64,000 bases of DNA, from positions 186,001-250,000 of the forward strand of contig JAITLQ010000005.1 of the NCBI GenBank assembly GCA_031277795.1, written 5' to 3'. The DNA is from Arthrobacter sp. (GTDB lineage Bacteria; Actinomycetota; Actinomycetes; Actinomycetales; Micrococcaceae). The notes beneath the pieces were generated by a model, which saw only the letters and a list, made by a program, of their open reading frames with translations, was not told the origin of the DNA and ran no database searches. A program made the translations under genes and the position numbers. Shown one piece after another: positions 40,634 through 49,700 of this stretch (its first letter is position 1; each line of letters starts with the position of its first letter).

Positions 40634-43180
40634 ATGCGTATTCCCCTTTCATGGCTGCGTGAGAACGCCCAGGTGCCGGCCGGCGCCACCGCCGAGGACG
40701 TCATGGCCGAGCTGGTCAGGGTGGGCCTCGAGGAGGAGGACGTGATCCGTCCCCTCGACTCCCTGCAGGGTCCCATCGTGGTGGGCCAGGTGCTCACCCG
40801 CGAGGAGGAGCCGCAGAAGAACGGCAAGGTCATCAACTGGTGCTCCGTGCGCGTGGTCCCCGAGGGCGCCACCCAGGAGCTGGTGGGCGAGGGCATCGAC
40901 CCCTCCGGCGTGCAGGGCATCATCTGCGGCGCCCACAACTTCGAGGTCGGCGACAAGGTGGTCGTGACGCTCCCGGGCGCCGTGCTGCCCGGCGACTTCC
41001 GCATCACCCCGCGCAAGACCTACGGCCACGTCTCGGCCGGCATGATGGCCTCCGCCCGCGAGCTGGGCCTCGGCGACGATCACGACGGCATCCTCGTCTT
41101 CCGCGACCTGGGCCTCGACCCGGAGCTGGGTCAGGACGCCCTGCCGCTGCTCGGCGTGACCGACGAGGCGGCCGAGATCAACGTGACCCCGGATCGCGGC
41201 TACTGCTTCTCCATCCGCGGCGTGGCCCGCGAGTACGCGCTCGCCACGGGCACCGCGTTCTCGGACCCGGCCGAGCGCGTCAGCGTCGCCGTCCCCGGCG
41301 AGGCCGCGATCGGCGTCGAGCTCAAGGACGAGGCACCCATCCGCGGCAAGGCGGGATGCGATCGCTTCGTGACCCGCGAGGTCACGGGCCTGGATCCCGA
41401 GGCCACGACCCCGGCGTGGATGGCCGAGCGCCTGCGCCTGGCCGGGATGCGCCCCCTCTCGCTCGCCGTCGACGTCTCCAACTACGTCATGTGGGAGCTG
41501 GGCCAGCCCCTGCACTTCTACGACCGAGACACCCTGAACGGCGACATCGTGGTGCGCCGCGCCGCCGCCGGCGAGAAGCTGACGACCCTGGACGGCAAGG
41601 AGCGCACGCTCCACGCTGAGGATCTGCTCATCACCGACGCCTCCGGCCCCATCGGCCTGGCCGGCATCATGGGCGGCGCGGCCACCGAGGTCTCCGCCTC
41701 CACGCGCACCGTCCTTATCGAGTCGGCGCACTTCGACGCCGTGTCCATGGGGCGCACCAAGCGCCGCCACAAGCTGCCCTCCGAGGCCTCCAAGCGCAAC
41801 GAGCGTGGCGTGGACTGGGAGGTCGCAGACAAGGCGGCCCAGCGCGCCGTCGACCTGCTCGTCGAGCTGGGCGGGGGCACCGATACGGGCCGCGGCGGCG
41901 ACACCGGCACGCGCCCGGCCCCCGTGGTCGTGGCCCTGCCGCACGGTGCCGCCGCCGCCCGCGTGGGCGTCGAGTACACGCGCGAGCAGGAGCTCTCCTC
42001 GCTCGCCGGCGTGGGTTGCGTGGTGGAGGAGGGGGCCGACGTCGATCAGGTCACCGTTCCCTCGTGGCGCCCCGACATGGACATCGCCGATGACCTCATC
42101 GAGGAGATCGCTCGCCTCGTGGGCTACGAACAGATCCCGTCCACGCTCCCCGTGGCGCCCCCCGGCCGCGGCCTGACGGGCGCCCAGCGCGCCCGCCGCC
42201 GCCTCCTCGACGCCCTGGCCGCCGCCGGCCTGACCGAGGTGCTGGCCTACCCCTTCGTGTCGCAGGCGCAGAACGCGTTCTTCGGCGCGGCCGAGGAGGG
42301 CACCGAGGTCAAGGCGGTGCACCTGGCCAACCCCATCTCCGCCGAGTTCGGATGGCTGCGCACCTCGCTGCTGCCCGGCCTGCTGGAGATCGCCCGGCGC
42401 AACGCCTCCCGCGGCTTCCGCGACACGGCGCTGTACGAGGGTGGCCTCGTGTTCCTGCCCGGGGACACCCTGGGATCGGCCGCGTTGCCGGCCGGTGGCG
42501 CCCGCCCCAGCGACGAGCAGCTGGCGGAGCTCAACGCCGGCCTGCCCGATCAGCCGTGGCACCTCGCCGCGGTCCTGTCCGGCCGGGCCAACGATGGTGC
42601 CCTGGGCGCCGGCGAGCGTGCGTGGGACTGGGCCGACGCCCTGGACATCGCCCGCCTCGGCGCCGAGGTGCTCGGTGCGCAGCTGAACATCAAGCAGGGC
42701 TCGCACCAGGCCTTCCACCCCGGGCGCTGCGCCCGGCTGGAGACCGCCGCCGGCGAGCTCGTCGGCTTCGCCGGCGAGCTGCACCCGGACTACCTGGCGG
42801 CCAACGACCTCCCGGCGCGCACCGCCGCCGTGGAGCTCGACGCGCGGGCGCTGCTTGCCTCCGCGCCCGAGTCGATCGTTGCGCAGCACCTGTCCACCTT
42901 CCCCGCCGCCACGCAGGACGTCGCCCTCGTAGTGGACGCCTCGCTGCCGGCCGGCGAGGTGCTCGGCACGCTGCGCGAGGGGGCCGGCGAGCTCCTCGAG
43001 CAGGTCGAGCTCTTCGACGACTACCGCGGCCAGGGCATCGAGCCCGGCAGCAAGTCGCTGGCCTTCGCGCTGCGCTTCCGCGCCACGGACCGCACGCTGA
43101 CCGCGGACGAGGCCTCGGCCGCCCGCGAGGCGGCCGTGCGGCTCGCGACCGAGCGGCACGGGGCCACGGCCCGCGGCTGA
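40634..43180 (+). CDS. pheT: phenylalanyl-tRNA synthetase beta subunit
   Basis: PheT (848 residues) has the normal multi-domain layout: the N-terminal MRIPLSWLRE segment, OB-fold tRNA-binding domain (residues about 40-160), B3/B4 editing domain that clears Tyr-tRNA(Phe), B5 DNA-binding-like domain, catalytic-like core, and C-terminal anticodon-binding FDX-ACB domain (LSTFPAATQDVALVVDA onward). It is co-transcribed with pheS. The start ATG follows GATCTGAGAC, a weak site consistent with coupling to pheS. Confidence 0.98.
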   Translation: MRIPLSWLRENAQVPAGATAEDVMAELVRVGLEEEDVIRPLDSLQGPIVVGQVLTREEEPQKNGKVINWCSVRVVPEGATQELVGEGIDPSGVQGIICGAHNFEVGDKVVVTLPGAVLPGDFRITPRKTYGHVSAGMMASARELGLGDDHDGILVFRDLGLDPELGQDALPLLGVTDEAAEINVTPDRGYCFSIRGVAREYALATGTAFSDPAERVSVAVPGEAAIGVELKDEAPIRGKAGCDRFVTREVTGLDPEATTPAWMAERLRLAGMRPLSLAVDVSNYVMWELGQPLHFYDRDTLNGDIVVRRAAAGEKLTTLDGKERTLHAEDLLITDASGPIGLAGIMGGAATEVSASTRTVLIESAHFDAVSMGRTKRRHKLPSEASKRNERGVDWEVADKAAQRAVDLLVELGGGTDTGRGGDTGTRPAPVVVALPHGAAAARVGVEYTREQELSSLAGVGCVVEEGADVDQVTVPSWRPDMDIADDLIEEIARLVGYEQIPSTLPVAPPGRGLTGAQRARRRLLDALAAAGLTEVLAYPFVSQAQNAFFGAAEEGTEVKAVHLANPISAEFGWLRTSLLPGLLEIARRNASRGFRDTALYEGGLVFLPGDTLGSAALPAGGARPSDEQLAELNAGLPDQPWHLAAVLSGRANDGALGAGERAWDWADALDIARLGAEVLGAQLNIKQGSHQAFHPGRCARLETAAGELVGFAGELHPDYLAANDLPARTAAVELDARALLASAPESIVAQHLSTFPAATQDVALVVDASLPAGEVLGTLREGAGELLEQVELFDDYRGQGIEPGSKSLAFALRFRATDRTLTADEASAAREAAVRLATERHGATARG

Positions 43181-43220
43181 GCCGCGCGGCGCGCCTACAC
43201 GGCGCAGCACGGCACGACGA

Positions 43221-43250
43221 CGGCGCTCACCCTCAGTGGGGTGGGCGCCG
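43221..43250 (+). terminator. terminator of pheST
   Basis: CGGCGCTCACCC pairs with GGGTGGGCGCCG (one G-T pair) around loop TCAGTG, 40 bp after pheT, followed by TTGCGCTGTG. Confidence 0.7.
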
Positions 43251-43324
43251 TTGCGCTGTGTGGGCACGGGCATTGGCGAGTGGGCGGGCAGGGCGTGGCC
43301 GCCCCGCCGAACGCCGCGGCCGCG

Positions 43325-43330
43325 TAGGCT
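43325..43330 (+). promoter_or_regulatory. -10 hexamer of the YbaK-type gene, probably leaderless
   Basis: TAGGCT lies seven bases before the ATG and there is no Shine-Dalgarno sequence. Confidence 0.4.
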
Positions 43331-43337
43331 CGCTGGC

Positions 43338-43904
43338 ATGGCACGAGAGAACGACACCCCCGACGCCGCCGGGCTCCGGCACCCCGCTCCCGCCGCTGCC
43401 CCCGCTCCCGCCGAGGCGGCCGAAGCGGCCCAGGCGGCTCAGCCGCCCGAGACGCCGGCGACGCTGGCGGTCGCGGCGGCGGGCCTCGAGCACGAGCTGC
43501 GTTCCCACGGGCGGGTCGGTTCGCTCGAGGAGGCGGCCGCGGCCCTGGGCGTCGAGCCGCGTGAGATCGTCAAGACGCTCGTGGTGCGGCGCAACGAGGG
43601 CGAACACCTCCTCGTGCTCGTGCCGGGGGACCGGCGTTTCTCCTGGCCCAAGCTGAGGGCCCTCCTGGGGGAGAACCGGCTGACGATGCCGGACGCGGCG
43701 GGAGCCAAGGCGGTGACCGGCTACGAGCGCGGCACCATCACGCCCTTCGGCACCACGACGCCGCTGCCCCTCATCCTCGACGCCTCACTCGTGGGCCGGC
43801 GGGTCTCGCTGGGGGCCGGCCGTCACGGGCTGGCGCTCATCGTGAACGCCGACGACGTCGCCGCGCACCTCAACGGGACCTTCGCGGACGTGAGCGAGGA
43901 CTAA
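43338..43904 (+). CDS. YbaK/EbsC-type aminoacyl-tRNA deacylase
   Basis: The C-terminal 140 residues form a YbaK/ProX editing domain: REIVKTLVVRRNEGEHLLVLVPGD contains the conserved lysine, and KAVTGYERGTITPFG is the signature loop. Such free-standing proteins hydrolyse mischarged tRNAs (for example Cys-tRNA(Pro)). The first 45 residues of the 188 are a Pro/Ala/Glu-rich extension not seen in the family core. The gene follows pheST, so a link to translation quality control fits, though many unrelated neighbours occur in other genomes. Confidence 0.85.
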   Translation: MARENDTPDAAGLRHPAPAAAPAPAEAAEAAQAAQPPETPATLAVAAAGLEHELRSHGRVGSLEEAAAALGVEPREIVKTLVVRRNEGEHLLVLVPGDRRFSWPKLRALLGENRLTMPDAAGAKAVTGYERGTITPFGTTTPLPLILDASLVGRRVSLGAGRHGLALIVNADDVAAHLNGTFADVSED

Positions 43905-43976
43905 CCCCGGGGTCGCGGTCACCCGGGACCGCGGTGGCGCCGGGGCACGCGGCCCGGTGGAGGCCCACCGAGTGCC

Positions 43977-43982
43977 TAGACT
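43977..43982 (+). promoter_or_regulatory. -10 hexamer of tetR gene, probably leaderless
   Basis: TAGACT is followed by GGTGGC and then the ATG at 43989. Confidence 0.45.
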
Positions 43983-43988
43983 GGTGGC

Positions 43989-44639
43989 ATGTCGGTGCCC
44001 AGGACCCTGCCCCAGGCCTCCATCCCGGGACCCCTGGGGCGCAACAGCGAACGCGGTCGGCTCCTCGACGCGGCGGCGGACCACCTTGCCGAGCACGGCT
44101 TCGAACGCCTCCCGGCCGCTGCCCTGGCCCGGGCCGCCGGCGTCGCCGAGGAAAGGGTGAGGCAGCACTTCCCCACGGAGGAGGCGATGTTCGCCTCCGC
44201 GCTCACCCTCGTCGACGCCAGGAACATCTCCGCGTACTTTGCCGGTGCCCAGGGCCGTGGGTGGGCCGGCCTCGAGGCCTGGGCCCCGCTACTGGACGCC
44301 GTGGTGCACCAGCCGGGCGCCCTGCAGCTCTACTCCACGATGCGCGCCCAGGCGGGGGACAGCGAGCACCCCGCGCACGGCTGGGTGAGCACGCACCGCG
44401 ATCTGTGCACCGAGGTGCTTCAGCACGCCATGCTGACCGGTATCGAGGCGGGGGAGATGGCCCCGTCCATGCCGGTGGACCTGATCGCGTACCAGATGAT
44501 CGCCATGACCGAGGGGGTGCAGCTGCACTGGCTCAGCAGCGGAGGGCGCGCCCAGCAGGGCGAACCCCTCCGGGCCTTCGTCGAGGACCTGCGCTACCGC
44601 TACGGCCTGCCCGCGCGCGAGGGGGCGGCCGAGGGTTAG
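43989..44639 (+). CDS. TetR-family transcriptional regulator
   Basis: The 216-residue protein has an N-terminal TetR helix-turn-helix at about residues 20-65 (RGRLLDAAADHLAEHGFERL, AALARAAGVAEERVRQHFP) and an all-helical ligand domain. The ligand and targets are unknown. The stop codon overlaps the stop of the convergent VOC gene by 2 bp. No divergently transcribed partner is adjacent; the YbaK gene upstream reads in the same direction. Confidence 0.87.
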   Translation: MSVPRTLPQASIPGPLGRNSERGRLLDAAADHLAEHGFERLPAAALARAAGVAEERVRQHFPTEEAMFASALTLVDARNISAYFAGAQGRGWAGLEAWAPLLDAVVHQPGALQLYSTMRAQAGDSEHPAHGWVSTHRDLCTEVLQHAMLTGIEAGEMAPSMPVDLIAYQMIAMTEGVQLHWLSSGGRAQQGEPLRAFVEDLRYRYGLPAREGAAEG

Positions 44640-45373
44640 CCGGCCGCGAGGACGCAGAACTCGTTGCCCTCCGGGTCCCGCAGCGTGACCCAGCTGGCCC
44701 CCGCCGGCGCGGTGGGGGTGCGGGTGGCCCCGAGGGCCTCGAGCCGGGCCGCCTCGCCAGCGGCCGAGCCGCCGGGGTGGGCCTTGAGGTCGAGGTGAAG
44801 ACGGGTCGGGAAGCGTCCCGGCTCCGGCACCTGCAGGAACTCCACATACGGACCCACGCCGCTGGGGGAGCGGAAGCTCACGAAGTCCGCTTCGTCGTCC
44901 ACGAGGACCCAGTCGGTCGCCTCGGCGTAGAAGGCCTTGAGCGGGGCCACGTCGGTGCACTCCGTGACGACCGCCGCGATGGGGCCGGTGCTGGCGTACT
45001 CCGGGCGGGGCTCGAGCACGCAGAAGACGTTGCCCTCCGGGTCCTCGAGCACCTCCCACGGCACGTTGCCCTGCCCCACGTCCTTGCGCCGGGCGCCGAG
45101 CGAGAGCAGCTCCCGCACCCAACCTTCCTGGTGCTCGGGCGAGCGGGTCGCGAGGTCGAGGTGGGCGCGGTGCCGCGCCGGATCGCCCTCCGGTACCCGG
45201 ACGATGTCCACGGTGAGCGCGTCGGGGCTGGGCCAGCGCAGGCCGGCCGGGAGGAGGTTGAGCACGCCGGGCGCCTCCTCCTCGCTCTGCCACCCCAGCG
45301 CGGCGGCCCAGAACGCGCCGAGCGCTCGCTCGTCCTCTGCCGTGAAGTTCACCTGAACCGGTCGCGAAGCCAT
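44636..45373 (-). CDS. two-domain VOC (glyoxalase-like) protein
   Basis: The 245-residue protein has two tandem vicinal-oxygen-chelate domains, each ending with DPEGN-x-FCVL (WEVLEDPEGNVFCVLEPRP and TLRDPEGNEFCVLAAG). Metal ligands are not clearly conserved, so it may be a binding or resistance protein rather than an enzyme. It begins MASRPVQVNFTAEDERALGAF. It lies 9 bp downstream of the M1 peptidase gene on the same strand, so it may be the last member of that transcript. Confidence 0.83.
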   Translation of the reverse strand: MASRPVQVNFTAEDERALGAFWAAALGWQSEEEAPGVLNLLPAGLRWPSPDALTVDIVRVPEGDPARHRAHLDLATRSPEHQEGWVRELLSLGARRKDVGQGNVPWEVLEDPEGNVFCVLEPRPEYASTGPIAAVVTECTDVAPLKAFYAEATDWVLVDDEADFVSFRSPSGVGPYVEFLQVPEPGRFPTRLHLDLKAHPGGSAAGEAARLEALGATRTPTAPAGASWVTLRDPEGNEFCVLAAG

Positions 45374-45382
45374 GGGGTCAGT

Positions 45383-46723
45383 CTAGGGCTGGGGGAAGGG
45401 GGGGAGGCACTCGCCGTCGAGCCAGAGGCGCAGCACCCCCAGGGGATCCTGGCTCGGCCCCGCATGGGCGAGCAGGTGGGCCTCGAAGAGCGCCCGGTCC
45501 ACGCTGCCGTGGCGGTGCCGCGCGGTCCAGGCCCGCAACATGGGGCCGAAGCGCTCGTCGCCCAGTTCCACGCGCAGGGCCAGGATCGTCAGCGCCCCAC
45601 GCTTGTAGACGCGATCGTCGAACATGTCGGCCGGCCCGGGGTCGCCGATGCGCAGGTCCTGCGGGGCGGCCTGCAGGCCGCCCCAGGCCCGCCGGGCGCG
45701 CTCGCGCAGGGGCGCGGAGCCGGAGGCCTCTGACCAGAGCCACTCGGCGTAGCAGGCGAAGCCCTCGTGCATCCAGAGGTCGCGCCAGCCGCGCACCGTG
45801 AGCGAGTTGCCGAACCACTGGTGGGCGAACTCGTGGGCGATGAGGCGCTGGGCCTCCCACGCTCGCGTGAGGTGGTTGTCCCCGAAGACCGACAGGCCCT
45901 GTGCCTCGAGCGGGATCTCCAGCTCGTCCGGCGTGACGATCACCCCGTAGCCGGCGAAGGGGTAGGGCCCGAACGCCGCCTCGAAGGTCTCCACGAGCGC
46001 GGCCTGGTCGGAGAACGTGGACAGGGCCCGCGCGGCCTGTGCATCGGAGCTGTAGAGCGTGAGCGGCGTACCCTGCGCGCCGGCCTGCCCGAGGGGGCGC
46101 GGCCGGTAGCGGCCGATCTGCAGCGTGGCGAGGTAGGCGGCCGTGGGTGCCTCCTGCTCGAAGACCCACGTCTCGCGGCTCGAGGTGCGCCGGTGCTCCA
46201 CGAGCGCCCCGGGCGCGACGGGGCGGTAGCCGGCATCGGTGGTGATGCTCATGCGGTACGCGGACTTCTCCCCGGGGGTGTCGTTGCAGGGGAACCAGGT
46301 CGAGGCCCCGTCCGGCTGTCCTGCCACGAGCACGCCGTCCTCCAGCTCCTCCCATCCCACGTCCCCCCACGGCCCGAGGCGCGGCCCGGGGTTGCCGCCG
46401 TAGCGGATCTGGACCTCGAGCGGCGCGCCGGCGTGGTGGGCGGGCAGCGGGAAGGACAGCCGTGCGTGGCGGTGCTTGAAGGCGACCTTCTTGCCGTTCA
46501 CGCTCACGCGATGCACGCCGAGGCCCACGAGGTCCAGCTCGGCCCGCTCGGTCCCGGGGACGGCCGTGAGCCGCAGCGTGGCCGTCCCGTCCAGCCGGTT
46601 GCCGCCCAGCTTGCACGCGAGCTCCAGCTCGTAGCGCTCGACGTGCAGGTTCCGGTCTCCCGTGTGGGGGGAATACGGATCGGGGGCCGGGGCGGCGCCG
46701 CGGTCGGAGGGGGAGTGACTCAT
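45383..46723 (-). CDS. M1-family zinc aminopeptidase
   Basis: The 446-residue protein has the M1 zinc site His297-Glu298-x2-His301 with Glu320 (HEFAHQWFG ... MHEGFACYAEWLW). The GAMEN-type exopeptidase loop is replaced by IPLEAQGLSVFG. It is about half the length of full aminopeptidase N and lacks the C-terminal helical domain; no signal peptide is visible. It follows the Pls-type NRPS gene by 58 bp on the same strand. In Streptomyces, poly-lysine producers carry zinc aminopeptidases that degrade the polymer, so it may act on the NRPS product. Confidence 0.9.
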   Translation of the reverse strand: MSHSPSDRGAAPAPDPYSPHTGDRNLHVERYELELACKLGGNRLDGTATLRLTAVPGTERAELDLVGLGVHRVSVNGKKVAFKHRHARLSFPLPAHHAGAPLEVQIRYGGNPGPRLGPWGDVGWEELEDGVLVAGQPDGASTWFPCNDTPGEKSAYRMSITTDAGYRPVAPGALVEHRRTSSRETWVFEQEAPTAAYLATLQIGRYRPRPLGQAGAQGTPLTLYSSDAQAARALSTFSDQAALVETFEAAFGPYPFAGYGVIVTPDELEIPLEAQGLSVFGDNHLTRAWEAQRLIAHEFAHQWFGNSLTVRGWRDLWMHEGFACYAEWLWSEASGSAPLRERARRAWGGLQAAPQDLRIGDPGPADMFDDRVYKRGALTILALRVELGDERFGPMLRAWTARHRHGSVDRALFEAHLLAHAGPSQDPLGVLRLWLDGECLPPFPQP

Positions 46724-46781
46724 GCTGCGTGACTTCTTCTCTCGGTCGGGGGCTTCAGGAGGGTGGGGCGGTCGGTGCAGG

Positions 46782-49700
46782 CTACCGCGCGGCGGGGGTC
46801 CACGGTTCCACCGGATTGCCCGTCCAGCGCGAACCGGCCGGGACCACCTCGCCGCGCATCACGAGGGAGGCCGGGCCCGTGGTGGCGCCCGCGCCGAGCG
46901 TCGCGGCGGGAAGGATCACCGAATTGGGGCCGAGGGTAGAACCACGCTCCAGCTCCACGGCGTCGATCGCCATGACGCGGTCGTGGAAGAGGTGCGTCTG
47001 CACCACGCAGCCGCGGTTCACGGTGGAGGAATCGCCCAGGTGGACGAGGTCCGCCTCCGGGAGCCAGTAGCTCTCGCACCACACGCCGTGACCGATCTTG
47101 GCCCCCAACCCGCGCAGGAACCAGACGAGGGCCGGCGTGCCGGAGGCAGCGCGGGCGAACCAGGGGGCGCACAGCATCTCGACGAACGCGTCCACCACCT
47201 CGTTGCGCCAGATGAACGAGCTCCAGAGGGGGTGCTCGCCTTGCCGCAGGCGGCCCACGAGCACCCACTTCACGGCGATCGCCACGAGCGCGGCGGCCCC
47301 GCCGGCGGCGAGCAGGACGGCGCCGCTGAGCACGACGGCGGCGAGCGGTCCCCAGTGGTTCCACAGCAGGTCGAGGACCAGCAACACGCCCGCCGCGGTG
47401 GCCACGGTGGCCAAGACGGCCAGCAGGCGCAGCAGCTCCCACGCACCGCGGGCCACCTTGAGGCGGTTCGGCGGCGCGTAGGTGCGCTCGTTCTTCGCCT
47501 CGACGGCGGCCCTGCGCAGCTTCACGGGCGGGCTGCCGAGCCACGAGGAGCCGGCCTTGGCCTTGGGCGGCGTGGCGGAGAGGACGGCGACGAGCCCGCC
47601 CTTGGGCACGCGGCGCCCGGCGGCCGCCATCCCGGAGTTGCCGAGGAAGGCGCGCTTGCCGACCTTGGCCGGGGCCACGTGGAGCCACCCGCCGCCCAGC
47701 TCGTAGGAGGCGACGAGGGTGTCGTCGGCGAGGAAGGCGCCGTCGCCGATCGTGGTCATCTTCGGGATGAGCAGCACGGTCGAGGCCTCGACATTGCGAC
47801 CCACCTTGGCGCCGAGGAGCCGCAACCACACGGGGGTGGCCAGCGAAGCGTAGAGCGGGAACAGGAGGTCCCTGGCCACATCGAGCAGGCGTTCGGTGGC
47901 CCAGATCCTCCACGCCACGGCCCCCTCGGCGGGGTGCCAGCCCTCGGTGATCTTGAGGGAGAGCAGCCGAACGGTGACGAGGATGAGGAGGGCGGTCGTG
48001 AAGAACCAGACGGCGGCCGCCACGGGCACGGCGAGCCAGAGCGACGGCGCGGCCTCACCCAGGTTGGCATGCCCGCGCAGGAGGGGCGTGACCGAGAGGA
48101 CGGCGGCGGCAACGCTGATCCACGGCAGCAGCGCGAGCGCACCGCCGCCCAGGGCAAAGCCCAGCTTGGCGCCGGGGCGGCTCGGCGGAACGGCCGTCGG
48201 CCACGCCCCCTTCGCCTTGCCGATGCGCCGGGCCGGAGAACCGGCCACCGCCGCGCGGGCCTTGACCTTGCCGATGACGGCGGAGCCGGGCGCCACGTCA
48301 GCGCCGTCGCCGACCTTGGCGCCGGGATGCAGGGTGCTCCTGGCGCCAACCACGGCGTCCTCGCCGATGCGGATCTCGCCGAGGATGAGCTTGTCTCCGT
48401 CGATCCAATAGCCGGAGAGGTCCACCTCCGGCTCGACCGAGGCGCCGTCCCCGATGCGCAGCAGGCCGGTGACGGGCGGCACCGAGTGCAGCGTCACGTC
48501 CTTGCCGATGTGTGCCCCCAGCCCCCGCGCGTAGCGCTTGACCCACACGGCGCCGGCGAGGGAGACGGGGTCGACCAGGTCGGCGATGTGCTGGGCGAGC
48601 CAGAGCCGCAGGTGCACGGAGCCGGAACGCGGGTACTCGCCGGGACCCACGCCGCGCAGCAAGAGGCGTGCGGCCAGCACGGAGATCGCCATGCGGCCGG
48701 GAGGGGAGACGAACAGGGCCCAGCCGAGAAGGATCAGCCACCACGAGACGGCGTGGTGGCCGGGCAGCACGCCGGCGGCGCTGAGGAGGTTCCCGCCGAT
48801 CGCCAGGTACGTCAGCCAGCGCAGGCCCACCAGGACAAAGAGGGGGAGCCCGGCCAGCGTCTGGGCCACCTGCGCCCCGCGCCGGGTGCGCACCACCTCG
48901 CGCGGCGGGGCCGCCGGCCGGGCCGTCGACGCGCCGAGGAAGTCGATGAGGGCGCCGAGCCGCGGGTGGGCGTAGAGATCCGCGACGGTGACATGGGGGT
49001 GACGCTCGCGCAGCAAGGAGACGAGCCGGGCGCCGGTCAGCGAGCCGCCGCCCACGGCAAAGAAGTCGGCGTCGAGGCCGCCCGGGGCGCCGCCCAGCAC
49101 GTCCGAGAAGGCCGTCGCGATGAAGGCGGCGTCCTCTCCCAAGCCAACCAGGGCGGCGTCGTCCGCCTCCTCGGCTCCCGGGAGGGGCCACGGCAGCGCG
49201 GCCCGGTCGACCTTGCCGCTCGTCTTCGTCGGCATCTCGTCCACCTGGGCCAGGAGCGGGACCAGCGCCGCCGGAAGCTCGGAGCGCAGCGCCTCGCGGG
49301 CCGCCCCGAGATCGAGGACGTGATCGGCGGCCAGGTAGCCCACGAGGATCTGGTGGCCGGCCGCCGTGGTCCGCACCGCCGCGGCGGCGCCGGAGACCCC
49401 GGCGAGCCGCTGCAGCGCGCTGTCCAGCTCGCCCAGTTCGATGCGCCGACCTCCCACCTTGACCTGGTCGTCCGCGCGCCCCACGAAGAGCAAGCCGAGC
49501 GGATCGTTGACCACGAGGTCGCCGGAGCGGTACGCGCGCCGCCAGCCCAGGGTCGGCAGCGGAGCGTACTTCTCGGCGTCCTTGGCTGGATCGAGGTAGC
49601 GGGCCAGGCCCACGCCGCCGATGATGAGCTCACCCGTGGCGCCCTCCGCGACCGGCAGGCCGGTGCCCGGGTCGACCACCGCGAGGTCCCAGCCATCCAG

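Noticed and set aside
40649-43357. A 902-codon minus-strand frame opposite pheT
   Set aside because: It is an antisense shadow of pheT and has no protein family features.
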